DNA of 64,000 bases from Skeletonema tropicum (Eukaryota > Bacillariophyta > Thalassiosirophyceae > Thalassiosirales > Thalassiosiraceae). The stretch is from the NCBI GenBank assembly GCA_037178625.1, contig CM074137.1:1240001-1304000 (forward strand). Reading direction: 5' to 3'. Positions 33,076 to 43,383 of this stretch are shown here, piece after piece. A program made the translations under genes and the position numbers. The notes under the pieces are model-generated. The model was not told the origin of the DNA. It ran no database searches and worked only from the letters and a program-made list of their open reading frames with translations. Each line of letters opens with the position of its first letter. Within the stretch, counting starts at the first letter, position 1.

Positions 33076-34017
33076 TCAACCAATTACATGCAACTTTCCA
33101 ACTACATCGAGAATCAAATTCTCTCCAATACGCTTTGCAACCTCTTCCTTGTTGTAATCTGCATCATATAATTCGACATCTTCATACTCACCAACTTCAT
33201 TCTTCCGGAGCATTCGAATGTCTACCTTGTATGGCTTTGCTTCTTTCCCCCACTTCTTACTAGACGATTGACTTATCATCCACTTGTTGTAATGTTTATC
33301 ATGAATCACCATGACACGAAATGGTCGTTGCACCGTAGTAGCGTTTGCTCCATTTCCAATCTTCACGTTTGCAATAATAACAACATCCCTCTCGATGAGA
33401 ATATCCTCAGCAACTACTTCACCATCTTCATTTGATTTAATACGTTCGGGCGGAGAAGCTATCCAACGCTGCACCAATGATTTCACTTTCCTTTCTTTGC
33501 TTGTAGAACCCATAACATGTTCTGTGCAAGCAAGGCTTGCACTTGCAGTCAGTACACAATCCTGCAACTCTTCTATTGAAGTGGAAAGAACAATCATACT
33601 GCGGAAGCTCGACATCAACTTTTCTGCGTGGCTCTTTGAACCTGCGATTGTAGAAGTGAAGGGCGTTTGATCCTCAGCTGTCAATTCATCATCACCCCCC
33701 AGTACAATAATATCATTATCATCCTTTCCCTTCTTCCCACTGTCATTAGCCTTCGTCATTTCTTCACCGAAGCGCTTAATGCGATCTTCTATCAGCTCAG
33801 CAAAATCATCCTTACCTTCATCATTGTCGTCATCTTGCATCGCTCCAGCCGAATTGTCAGCATTCCCCTGAACATCTTCGTAAGTAAATGTGCGGGGAAG
33901 GTAGCGGATTAGTGTATCATCACTGCTCAATCGTTTCGAGCCTACTTCTACTGTGTCCCCTCTCTCTTTACGCTGCTTGTCAGCCCATTCATCATACTTC
34001 ATTTTGTTTGACGACAT
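33076..34017 (-). CDS. Conserved-looking protein of unknown function
   Basis: A single-exon frame of 313 residues starting MSSNKMKYDEWADK. The N-terminal half is acidic and Lys-rich and probably disordered or coiled (about 65-110, ELIEDRIKRFGEEM). The C-terminal half is ordered: residues about 125-230 look helical (KLMSSFRSMIVLSTSIEELQ), then a beta-rich part (RDVVIIANVKIGNGANATTV, RPFRVMVIHDKHYNKWMISQ). No signal peptide or membrane segment. I do not recognise a family. It lies between two copies of the short promoter-type repeat. Confidence 0.65.
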   Translation of the reverse strand: MSSNKMKYDEWADKQRKERGDTVEVGSKRLSSDDTLIRYLPRTFTYEDVQGNADNSAGAMQDDDNDEGKDDFAELIEDRIKRFGEEMTKANDSGKKGKDDNDIIVLGGDDELTAEDQTPFTSTIAGSKSHAEKLMSSFRSMIVLSTSIEELQDCVLTASASLACTEHVMGSTSKERKVKSLVQRWIASPPERIKSNEDGEVVAEDILIERDVVIIANVKIGNGANATTVQRPFRVMVIHDKHYNKWMISQSSSKKWGKEAKPYKVDIRMLRKNEVGEYEDVELYDADYNKEEVAKRIGENLILDVVGKLHVIG

Positions 34018-34696
34018 ATTGTTGATGATCTATGTTGTCTATTTAATGTTCCATGGTGAATCTCTCTCTCATGGACACTATTATTTTTATTTGATGGTCG
34101 GTGGTGGTGGCTCGGGAAACTTGTCAGCCAAATCGTTACATGTGTAACTCTCAGATGTCTCGTGGCTGCCACACTATTAGCAAAAATGGTTACAGGAGTA
34201 ACTGTCCGATGTCTCGTGGCTGACAACTTGGTTACTTAGCGGAATTAGTATGGTTCTACGTACGAGGCCACCCCTCCTCTTATGGCATACGATAGGAGTA
34301 TTGGGCTTTAGCTTGTGAGAGTGATGAAAGTTGTCGCCATTTTGATAGAAGTGTAAAGAAGTTATTCAGTATCTTTCGCTTTCCGCCGTTTTATTTTGGT
34401 TTCCTGTCGCAGTCATTCTGATTTTTGCGCCGCCGTCATCGCCGACCTTTTGGTGCATGCAAAATGCTAATCATCGTTATCGATGTCGATGCTCTTGTTG
34501 TTGTGAAACACTACTTATCACCACCTCTCGGCACGGCAGCATCTATTGCAGGGCACCCTATTCTCGAAGGTAATCTCAAGCTCTCCTCTACGGCAGCGAA
34601 AGGGAGAATTCACTTCTTCTCACCATAGAACACTTTTGAGCACAAGTTATGCAAACTTTCTTCAGTCATCCTTCTTAAAAGCAAAAACATACACAT
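34018..34696. promoter_or_regulatory. Upstream region with second copy of the palindromic repeat
   Basis: At 34114-34276: GCCAAATCGTTACATGTGTA, twice GATGTCTCGTGGCTG, a related GTTACAGGAGTAAC, and GAGGCCACCCCTCCTC, the inverse of the motif at about 32890. The rest, to the start of the Nudix-like gene at 34697, shows no gene. Confidence 0.4.
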
Positions 34697-35689
34697 ATGA
34701 TGGGCTCAGACGAATCCATCACCACCAAACGCATCAATCCCCTCCTCCAACGCGCCTACGTCGCCTTCCTAACCAACCGAAAGTGCACCTTTCTCATCTC
34801 CTTCATCCTCGCCACAATCTTCTACACACCAATCTACATCTCCTCCAACAACTCGAATCAAAAACGATACGGACTCGGAGGACCATCCGCCTCAGCGTCC
34901 GAACTAACCGCCGCTCTACGTCGCAAGTCTGATGGACGGGCAGCTGTAGCCATCATCCGTGTAGTTGGGCTACAATCTGAACATAAGATCAAGTCCAATC
35001 CCAACAATGAAGTGCAATATTTGGTCCAATTTAAGAGTCATGATTACCCCATTAAGGCATTTCGTGGTGCGGTATGTTTACTCGGAGGGAATGCCAGTGG
35101 TAGGAAGAAGATGGTGGGTCTGAAAGGCAAGGATCGTGGAGATGTGACTCCGTTGGATACACTCAAGAGAGAGTTGAATGAAGAATTGTTGAGTCCGGAT
35201 TGGGTCAATGCGATACAAGAGAAGAATGTGATTGATGACTCCAAGTTGGGTAAGACGTTGTACAATACTACGTCACTGCCTGCTGCTACAGTGAATACTG
35301 ATGAGGGTGGCAACACTGACAACTTTGAAGATGGAAGATTTCCAGGAACAGTCCGCTACCTCGGCACAACACTCCACTCTCACACCGCCAAACTCATTGA
35401 CAAACCAGACGCATACGCATTCTTCTGCGCCCTGTACGAAATCACCATTGGCATTGATCAATTGCCCCATTCAATCTTACATCCGGTCGGAGCAACGGTT
35501 CAAGAAGGTCGATTGGCGTTATTGACGCAGGATCAATTGTTGCAACATGCCAAATATTCTTGGGGGTATGAGTATACCATGGAGACATATTTTGGAAAAA
35601 AGGCTAAGAATAAGCATGATGGGGCGAGTGTGAGTGATGTGTTGAATGAGAATATATGGAAGACTACTAGTTGGGTACCTCTGACGTAA
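34697..35689 (+). CDS. Membrane-anchored Nudix-like protein
   Basis: 330 residues. A transmembrane segment near residues 32-50 (CTFLISFILATIFYTPIYI) follows a basic N-terminus, suggesting a type II signal anchor. The body begins with AAVAIIRVVGL, then AFRGAVCLLGG...DTLKRELNEELL, which has the shape of a Nudix box (GG...RELxEE). The spacing before REL is longer than the standard G-x5-E-x7-REUxEExGU and the last Gly is missing, so hydrolase activity is doubtful. The C-terminal half (YAFFCALYEITIGIDQLPHS) is typical of Nudix folds that bind a long substrate. It appears intron-free. Confidence 0.6.
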   Translation: MMGSDESITTKRINPLLQRAYVAFLTNRKCTFLISFILATIFYTPIYISSNNSNQKRYGLGGPSASASELTAALRRKSDGRAAVAIIRVVGLQSEHKIKSNPNNEVQYLVQFKSHDYPIKAFRGAVCLLGGNASGRKKMVGLKGKDRGDVTPLDTLKRELNEELLSPDWVNAIQEKNVIDDSKLGKTLYNTTSLPAATVNTDEGGNTDNFEDGRFPGTVRYLGTTLHSHTAKLIDKPDAYAFFCALYEITIGIDQLPHSILHPVGATVQEGRLALLTQDQLLQHAKYSWGYEYTMETYFGKKAKNKHDGASVSDVLNENIWKTTSWVPLT

Positions 35690-35865
35690 TGATGAAATGC
35701 GAATGTCTAGAGAAGCAGATGATTGTTGACAAGTGGAAGATGATGCGATGTGACATCTTTGTTGATCACCAAAGTATACGTATAGAAATGAAATAATTTA
35801 AATGTATTTACGAGCTAATGTCTAGTTCTCGCTCCACTCAACCTTTGGCGAGTTCCGTGCCCACC

Positions 35866-37076
35866 TCAATCACTCTTGGAGCTCAAACTTGAACTCAACT
35901 CTCCAAAATCAATAGACTCAAAGATGGAAGAACGCCGACCAGTGCTTGATGTCACATCAAACACACTTGAACGTCGTTTCTTTGCAAATGCTTCCCTCCT
36001 ACTCTCGACACTCTCCTTCTTTGAGCGCATTGTCTCAACAACAGCTGAAATTATGCCCTTGGTCACATTTTTTAGATACAATAATACAAAGATGCATTGA
36101 AAGAATATTGCATATGACACTGATAATGGAAGTTGGTTCCAGAACTTCTCGTTCAGCATGTTTCCAATAAACACAACCATCATGATAGGATGGTATCGCT
36201 TGCAAGCATCTTTAACTAATTGCACCGTCACTATCCTTCGTGATTCGCAATAGTAGAGTAGGAATCCAAACTCCACACAAGAGGATATTAAGAGCGCCTC
36301 CTTCTCAAAGAAGTTGACAATGTATGGATACGATTGTCGGAGCGAGTACAATGACCCAGTGAACAGTACTTGTAAGGAGAATCCAAATTGCGTCCCTGCA
36401 TAAAGAAAGAATAAACCTTTCGCATAGACTTTGAATATTTGATACATATACACACTCAGTGCTACTACCGCCGCTGCCACAGCTCGACTGAACACAGCGT
36501 CATGAAGAGTTTCATCAGGGAGGTAACGATACATGAGTGGATAGACTGCACACAGAATCAAGGCATAACAACCGCGGGCTCTGTTCACATTCTGCATCTG
36601 TTTGGGTGTTATACCCTTTTCTTCTAGACTGGTTGTCGAATGCTGGTAAGATTGAATTTTATTCCAAAAGAATACAAGCAAAATTATTCCTGCGAACAAA
36701 CGGAGAAAGATTTTGTAAGTAATTGTATCAAAAATTCAATTATGTACTACACATACAATACAAGAATTCTCAGTAATGCTATTGATGTGTCCATTAACCT
36801 TCACTGGATCTGTCGATAATGCATTAAACCATCTCACTTACCAGATAAAGCCGTAGCCATATGGAATACTGTCGGAAGAAGAGAGTTATTATCGACTTCA
36901 GAGGTTGCTAGTATATCGTTCCGAAGGAGAAAACATTGAATGAACAAGTAGTTTCCGAGGACAAGTGCGACTACTGAACTCGTTGCGTGGAACAATCCAG
37001 CGAATGATTTCACATAACGCTTGTTGATTCCGGGTAGGAAGGTCGAGTTGCCTTTGCTGCTGGATGGATCCGACAT
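35866..37076 (-). CDS. Multi-pass membrane protein of unknown family, copy 1 (intact)
   Basis: Exon 1 (36842-37076) and exon 2 (35866-36689) join across a 152-nt phase-1 intron (TCTG|GTAAGTG ... TTCGCAG|GA), giving 352 residues. At least seven hydrophobic segments are visible, including VVALVLGNYLFIQCFLL, GIILLVFFW, YALILCAVYPLMY and FGFLLYYCE. The C-terminus is basic then Ser-rich (RRSSVFDVTSSTGRRSSIF), resembling phosphorylation sites for basophilic kinases. No family is recognised. A diverged duplicate with a one-base insertion lies at 41849-43067. A DDE transposon sits just upstream of this copy, inside what should be its promoter. Confidence 0.7.
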
Positions 37077-37114
37077 GGTTGTTTCTTTTGCTTGGTGCTT
37101 GGTGCTTGATACTT

Positions 37115-39806
37115 ACAGCTGTTAGCAAATCTTGGCGGATAATCGCAGAATTTTTATTCCTACGTACAAACGTACTGAAAGCCCCTTAACTGGGGAGCTA
37201 CTCTACCCGTAAAAGTTCCGTCTTTATCAATTGCGAACAACAACCGGACCATGGTAAATAATGCCTCGTATGCCATATTCCACCAAGAGACATAAATGAA
37301 CATTGTCCTATGTTTATTTCTTCTTTGCCGTCGCTTCCACCTTCGTATTCTCTCGTTTTACTCTGAGACTAAAGTTGAGCTTCTCTTCCTTCTTGAGCAA
37401 ATCATTCTTGAAATCAAAGTCTTTTGCGTAGACAGTTTTCATAATGAAAGATTTGTCAAAGTCAATAGCAGCACGATGACATTTCAAAACCTTCTTCAGC
37501 GTTTCAATTCTCTTGTGCGGAATGGGTGCATCCTCACTTGAATTACCTTCTGTCTCCTTGGTATTCTTTGCCTCAATCTCCAACATCTTATATGTCTCCA
37601 TGTAACCTCTTGCCCTGGCACTGAACTTACGAATGAGATCCACAGTGAGAACCTCTCTTGAAATACACTTGTCGACCAATGCAAGGAAATCAGCAGTCGT
37701 TTTCTTTTGAGCTAATGGATGTCTTCGGTAGAGAGCTTTGGAGAATCCCCAAGAGTATTCGACACCCTCACCAGCGTATTCAGCATGGTACTTTGTTGTA
37801 ATCAAGGCTCTTACTCCCAAAGATTCACAAACATATTCGAGTTGGCTTTGTTCAGACAAAAAATCCGTGCAGTTTGCAAGCAAATGCCGGAGGGAAAGCT
37901 CAGGAACCAAGTTACCCTCATCATCATACTTCATCACTTGGTAGCTGCCCTTTCTGAAGGTTGCTATATCGATCCAGCCACGTTCATACGCAATCTGCAG
38001 AAGTCCCTTACCCTTGCCCTCCCATCCATATATCATTTTGGTGGTAGGTGTTATTTTGATATCGATACTAGACGCTTGCGCCATTTTTGCTAGCTCAGCA
38101 TGTGTCATCTTCCATAACCTTATTTCTCCTTCCTTTTTCCCCCACTCGGTGTCCATCAGCTCCGATATCAGCTCTTTCTTCACCTTATGTCGCTCTTTCC
38201 TCTTGTCTTCTGGTATTTCAACCTCTCGGTCGTGCCGTTGTCTTTCACGTTCCTCTGCTGTCAGCCAAAATGGGCCGACATCTTCACTGGTGAAGTTCAT
38301 CGTTTGTTCTTGACCGATAGTCACCATTGCTGGATTGGATGCATCGTAGTATGGCCCGACAAATTCCTCCTGCCGTTCAATTTTGGTGTTCCTAGCTTGC
38401 GATGGTGTCGAGTGCCAATTCTTGTTCATTTCCTTTGCATCAAGACCGTCAACACGCTTCTTTGCATGACCACTGCTCGAATCAAAAAGAAAGACATATT
38501 CATACTCATCTCCGAGTATTACTTTTACGCAATCTATTATATCTTCCGTTTGCAGGATCGTGTGGTTCCCTGTCCAGTACCCGTTCTTCCCGTATGCAAA
38601 CTTAAGAATCCCAGGTGACGATTCAAGTGGTTGCTTTTTTGTGTTACCATTTACGGCAATTGCCGCTGCCTTGTCGAAGTATTCTTGATTGGCTCTAGCA
38701 GCATTAATCTCCTTCAGCTGATCTTCGGTGATAGGAATGCCCCAACCCAATTCTCTCGATTGAAACGCAGATATCATGATACCAGCACCAACAGTCTTCG
38801 GCATAATTGCCCTCCTTCCATTCGGATCAACCCACTGGTGAGTCCGCGACAGAAAAGCATTAAAAATAGCCTCATCCTGGCCAAAGATGATGACAGGTTT
38901 GTCTTCAGCTTTCTTTCTTATGCTTACTCTTCCTCCAAATGCTCCATACTTATCGTTTGCAATCTTCTGCAGACGCACGTGTTTGTCCACATGAATTTGT
39001 GGAGTAGGAGTAATTGGTGCAGCCGCTGATGATTTTGTTGCTTCTTTACGTTTGTTCTCATTATTTTTGTTCTTCTTCTTACCAGCGCATCCATCGTCGG
39101 GAAATGATACTTGCTCCGGCTTGTTGCAAGATCGCTGCCGATTATTAGTTGCACTGTAACTCTGTATATGTTCTATTTCTGTGCACAATAACTCTGCTGC
39201 GCGTATTGGTTCGTTGGGCACTTTCTCTCCCTTTCCAAAGTAGTAATAGTGCACCATCCGGCGTAATGACGAATTGAATGGACATGATGTTGTGAAATTT
39301 TTGTGGTATATCTTGTGTACATTGCTGCTGTTGAAAGGTCCGGCTGCCTTGTTCAGACGCTGCACGAGTTTGTTCCGTAAGGTATTGTCTTTATCTACAT
39401 TCGTATAGTGTCTGTGCAATATCTCTACCAACGACTGGTCGCAAATCCACCTGCCGCGATAAGTGTCACTTTTACTGATGAGCCGTGTGAAAAGGTATTC
39501 AAAAAGTGTATTACCATCGTTCATGATTACAATCTTTAGTCAACCTAATTGGCTATTTTGGATCTAGACATGCAAGAGAGGTTAATTTATCCTTTTGGTT
39601 GAGCAAATATCCAACTTGTTGTGCGTAGTACGCTCCGGAATTTGGCCATGGTTGGCATCTTTTTGCGCGGAGTGGCTCTTGTTGAGGGGTGAGTTGGGAG
39701 AAATCGGCCCAATGGTTTTTTATAAGACTCACTACGTCATTTGTACCTAACATACGTAGGAATTCGAAACTTGAACGGCTATCCGAAAATCCGTGAAAAC
39801 AGCTGT
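37115..39806. mobile_element. DDE transposon inserted upstream of membrane-protein copy 1
   Basis: Both ends carry imperfect inverted repeats beginning ACAGCTGTT and containing ATTCCTACGTA about 50 bases in. DNA just outside the right end (about 39807-39930, TTTTATGAG then AGCAAGAAGCAAATCCTGC) matches the upstream flank of the duplicated gene at about 43110-43260, where no element is present. Copy 2 therefore preserves the empty site. The element holds one minus-strand transposase. Exact borders and target duplication are uncertain because the two flanks have diverged. Confidence 0.7.
37314..39524 (-). CDS. DDE transposase-like protein (Tc1/mariner-IS630-like core)
   Basis: 736 residues in one frame. 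Candidate catalytic residues are D217 in IFGQDEAIF, D348 in VFLFDSSSGHAKK, and E589 in KYHAEYAGEGVEYSWG. The last motif corresponds to the K-Y/F-H-x-E...IE-x-x-WG signature of eukaryotic transposases related to Tc1/mariner and IS630. The N-terminal 120 residues would hold the DNA-binding part, followed by a Lys/Asn-rich linker. The gap between the second Asp and the Glu is much longer (about 240 residues) than in Tc1/mariner, so this may be a distinct subgroup. It is the only gene inside the element at 37115-39806. Family placement is inference from motifs. Confidence 0.7.
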   Translation of the reverse strand: MNDGNTLFEYLFTRLISKSDTYRGRWICDQSLVEILHRHYTNVDKDNTLRNKLVQRLNKAAGPFNSSNVHKIYHKNFTTSCPFNSSLRRMVHYYYFGKGEKVPNEPIRAAELLCTEIEHIQSYSATNNRQRSCNKPEQVSFPDDGCAGKKKNKNNENKRKEATKSSAAAPITPTPQIHVDKHVRLQKIANDKYGAFGGRVSIRKKAEDKPVIIFGQDEAIFNAFLSRTHQWVDPNGRRAIMPKTVGAGIMISAFQSRELGWGIPITEDQLKEINAARANQEYFDKAAAIAVNGNTKKQPLESSPGILKFAYGKNGYWTGNHTILQTEDIIDCVKVILGDEYEYVFLFDSSSGHAKKRVDGLDAKEMNKNWHSTPSQARNTKIERQEEFVGPYYDASNPAMVTIGQEQTMNFTSEDVGPFWLTAEERERQRHDREVEIPEDKRKERHKVKKELISELMDTEWGKKEGEIRLWKMTHAELAKMAQASSIDIKITPTTKMIYGWEGKGKGLLQIAYERGWIDIATFRKGSYQVMKYDDEGNLVPELSLRHLLANCTDFLSEQSQLEYVCESLGVRALITTKYHAEYAGEGVEYSWGFSKALYRRHPLAQKKTTADFLALVDKCISREVLTVDLIRKFSARARGYMETYKMLEIEAKNTKETEGNSSEDAPIPHKRIETLKKVLKCHRAAIDFDKSFIMKTVYAKDFDFKNDLLKKEEKLNFSLRVKRENTKVEATAKKK

Positions 39807-40359
39807 ATTTTATGAGCTGCGTAGTGTGAGAAGCAAGAAGCAAGAAGCAAATCCTGCATGCATGCAAAAGCAGAAGCAAGATCAGAAGTTCAAGTCCAAG
39901 TCTGAAACGATACGTCTGTCATCGTCAGTCACCATAAGTTTTAGAGCTGGTACGCAGGTTCCATCGTAACGTGAGCCAATAGGAGCAAAAAAGCAGATTT
40001 ACGAGAAGGCAATAGAAGAGCAACTATGTGAATCTATTCCTATTCCAATGCTCCTTGCGATCAAATAAGACCCCAGCTTACTCATGCAGCACAAACAAAC
40101 TCCCATCATCTCATTCAACAAGTCTCAGAAGAGCAACCAGTGGTCGTGTTGACCTTAGCCGTGTCAGTATCCTTCAATAGAGAAAGGTAGGCATCAGTGA
40201 GAGGCTTCCCCGTCAAATCTTAAAAGTACATGTGCAAAAGGCGGTCGTACTCACGAGTGCACATGATTCGCTAGGCAAATGCTGGATACATGCTGGACCT
40301 GGCTCCTAGTTGCACGACTCCAGATTATCTCCGAAGCTGCAGAAGTGGCAGGAATGGAA
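39807..40359. other. Duplicated 5' flank, then unassigned sequence
   Basis: 39807-39930 matches the upstream flank of membrane-protein copy 2 (43110-43260). The rest, to the satellite array, contains no gene. Confidence 0.5.
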
Positions 40360-41400
40360 AGGAAAGCATCAGCTACGAAGATGTAACATCGCTTCAAGGG
40401 CCGCTTGTCGTCTGAGCAGTACACGTGAGCTTGTCTAGTACCACCGCCGACTAGAATGGGCCGCTAGAAGCGGCTCATGCCCATACTAACGGCGACAGAT
40501 ACGATATGATTAGATACAATGCTGCTGGCCAGCCCACACTGGACCTCTCACATCAGCAACGAGGTTGTAGCATCGCTTCTACGGACGCTAGTCGTCTGAG
40601 CAGTACACATGAGCTTGTCTAGTATCACCGCCGACTAGAATGGCCCACTAGAAGCGGCTCATGCCCATACTAACGGCGACAGATTCAATTTGGAAGAATG
40701 TGGTGCTGCCGGCCAACCCACACTGGACCTCTCACATCAGCTACGAGGTTGTAGCATCGCTTCTACGGACGCTAGTCGTCTGAGCAGTACAAATGAGCTT
40801 GTCTAGTATGACCGCCGACTAGAATAGGCCGCTAGAAGCGGCTCATGCCCATACTGACGGCGATAGAAACGATTGGATAGAATGTGGTGCTGCCGGCCAA
40901 CCCACACTGGACCTCTCACATCAGCTACGAGGTTGTAGGATCGCTTCTACGGACGCTAGTCGTCTGAGCAGTACACATGAGCTCGTCTAGTATCACCGCC
41001 GACTAGAATAGGCCACTAGAAGCGGCTCATGCCCTTACAAACTTCAACAGATACGATATGATTAGATACAGTGCTGCTGGCCAGCCCACACTGGACCTCT
41101 CACATCAGCTACGAGGTTGTAGCATCGCTTCTACGGACGCTAGTGGCCTGAGCAGTACAAATGAGCTTGTCTAGTATCACCGCCGACTAGAATGGGCCGC
41201 TAGAAGCGGCTCATGCCCATACTGACGGCGATAGATACGATTTGGTAGAATGTGGTGCTGCCGGCCACCCCACATTGGACCCCTCACATCAGCTATGTGG
41301 TTGTAGCATCGCTTCTACGGCCGCTTTTCGTCCGCCGAAAATGAATGGGCCACTAGAAGCGGCTCATGCCCATACAGACTTCAACAGATACGATATGGTT
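40360..41400. repeat. Satellite array, unit 184 bp, about 5.7 copies
   Basis: The marker GGACCTCTCACATCAG recurs (with small changes) at 40542, 40725, 40909, 41093 and 41277, a spacing of 183-184 bp. A degenerate first unit begins near 40360 and a truncated last one ends near 41400. Each unit contains nested dyads, e.g. ATGGGC...GCCCAT around CCGCTAGAAGCGG. Two variants alternate at one segment (GATATGATTAGATACA versus TTTGGTAGAATGTGG), in the order A-B-B-A-B. No protein-coding signal. Confidence 0.9.
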
Positions 41401-41848
41401 TGTCGCCTTTTCGATGACAATCGTTTCCAAATTACACACATTCCTTTTACTTTGTCTATTTATAAATATTTGTCAACATGGTTGCAGTGGAATGTGTTAA
41501 GTGGGACTAATACACCAGCCCCCCGCGCTGCTTTTTGGCAAGATTGAAGCTATGGGATGGTGCTGGTTCGACTTCATATACATATAATTAAATCTGATTG
41601 TCACCACCAGTCTTCAAGGTCGATTTCTTTGAATACACTCCGCCAGTTCGACATCCACACATTTCTAGAAGCTGTCGATTGAGGAGTAAAATTGTGAATG
41701 TCTTTTCAAAGGAGATGATTCGCATTGTGTCATCTTTGTTGTTCACCTGAGTATAAAAATGAAAATTAAATGTAATTACGAGCTACATATACGACCTACT
41801 TCTCGCTTTACTCATCTTTACTCATCCTTGGCAGCGTCCGTGCCCACC
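41401..41848. other. Intergenic
   Basis: Sequence between the satellite and the 3' end of membrane-protein copy 2. No gene seen. Confidence 0.4.
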
Positions 41849-43067
41849 TCAATCACTCTTGGAGCTCAAACTTGAACTCAACTCTCCAAAATCTATAGAC
41901 TCAAAGATGGAAGAACGCCGACCAGTTCTTGATGTCACATCAAACACACTTGAAAGCCGTTTCTTTGCAAATGCTTTCCTCCTACTCTCGACACTCTCCT
42001 TCTTTGAGCGTATTGTCTCAACAACAGCTGAAATTATGCCCTTGGTCCACATTTTTTAGATACAAGAATACAAAGATGCATTGCAAGAATATTGCATATG
42101 ACACTGATAATGGAAGTTGGCTCCAGAATTTCTCGTTCAGCATGTTTCCAATAAACACAGCCATCATGATAGGATGGTATCGTTTGCAAGCATCTTTAAG
42201 AAATTGCACCGTCACGATCCTTCGTGATTCGCAATAGTAGAGTAGGAATCCAAACTCCACACAAGAGGATATTAAGAGCGCCTCCTTCTCAAAGAAGTTG
42301 ACAATATATGGATACGATTGTCGGAGTGCGTATAATGATCCTGTGAAAAGTACGTGTAAGGAGAATCCAAATTTCGTCCCTGCATAAATGAAGAAGATAG
42401 GTCCATAGACTTTGAAAATTTGATACATGTACACACTCAGTGCTACTACCGCCGCTGCCACAGCTCGACTGAACACAGAGTCTTGAAGAGTTTCATTAGG
42501 GAGGTAACGATACATGAGTGGATAGACTGCACACAGAATCAAGGCATAACAACCGCGGGCTCTGTTCACATTCTGCATCTGTTTGGGTGTTATACCCTTT
42601 TCTTCTAGACTGGTTGTCGAGTGCTGGTAAGATTGAATTTTATTCCAAAAGAATGCAAGCAAAATTATTCCTGTGAATGAGTGGAAGGATTCAAATGTAA
42701 GTAGTTGGATCAAAAATTCAATTATGTACTACACATACAATACAAGAATTCTCAGTAATGCTATTGATGTTTCCATATGTCTCCACTGTATCTGTCGATA
42801 ATGCATTAAACCATCTTATCTTCACTTACCAGATAAAGCCGTAGCCATATGGAATACTGTCGGAAGAAGAGAGCTATTATCGACTTCAGAGGATGCTAGT
42901 ATATCGTTCCGAAGGAGAAAACATTGAATAAACAAGTAGTTTCCGAGGACAAGTGCGACTACTGAACTCGTTGCGTGGAACAATCCAGCGAATGATTTCA
43001 CATAGCGCTTGTTGATTCCGGGTAAGAAGGTCGACTTCTCTTTGTTACTGATGTATGAAATTGTCAT
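41849..43067 (-). pseudogene. Membrane protein copy 2, frameshifted near the 3' end
   Basis: Closely similar to the gene at 35866-37076. Exon 1 is 42830-43067. The intron is 42671-42829 (159 nt, phase 1) and exon 2 begins at 42670. Copy 1 has GTGACCAAGG on the minus strand; copy 2 has one extra base (GTGGACCAAGG, position 42047-42048). The frame then ends early at 42018, giving 296 instead of 352 residues and removing the basic Ser-rich tail. Downstream of the insertion the old frame remains open and similar to 41849, so the insertion is recent or is a sequencing error. It is divergent from UMPS across 316 bp. It may still make a truncated protein. Confidence 0.75.
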
Positions 43068-43383
43068 GGTGATGGTTGTCTTCGTTTTTAATACTTCTTG
43101 TACTCTATTTTATGAGAAGAAGGGTTTCATCCAACATCCAAGCAACAAGAAGCAAATCCTGCGTGCAGAAGCAGAAGCAAGATCAGATGCAAGAGCAAGA
43201 TGCACCCATTATCTCTCGATTAATCAACATTGAGTACCGAACGACACGTCTGTCGTCGTCGGTGAGATCTTTCGCCTCCGCCCGAAAAAAGGAATCTCAC
43301 CATGATGGCTTCGGCAGCCATTTATCATTTTATCCATCACTTCAGAACATCCATAAATAGTAAGGAGGAAACAATAAGACACC
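43068..43383. promoter_or_regulatory. Divergent promoter between membrane protein copy 2 and UMPS
   Basis: 316 bp between start codons. 43110-43260 is homologous to 39807-39930, showing that the promoter region was included in the segmental duplication. Confidence 0.5.

Noticed and set aside
34697..35689. Active Nudix hydrolase call
   Set aside because: Nudix-box spacing and the final Gly do not fit, so called Nudix-like only.
40360..41400. CRISPR-like array (regular repeats)
   Set aside because: Units are 184 bp and directly abutting with no unique spacers; this is a satellite in a eukaryotic genome.
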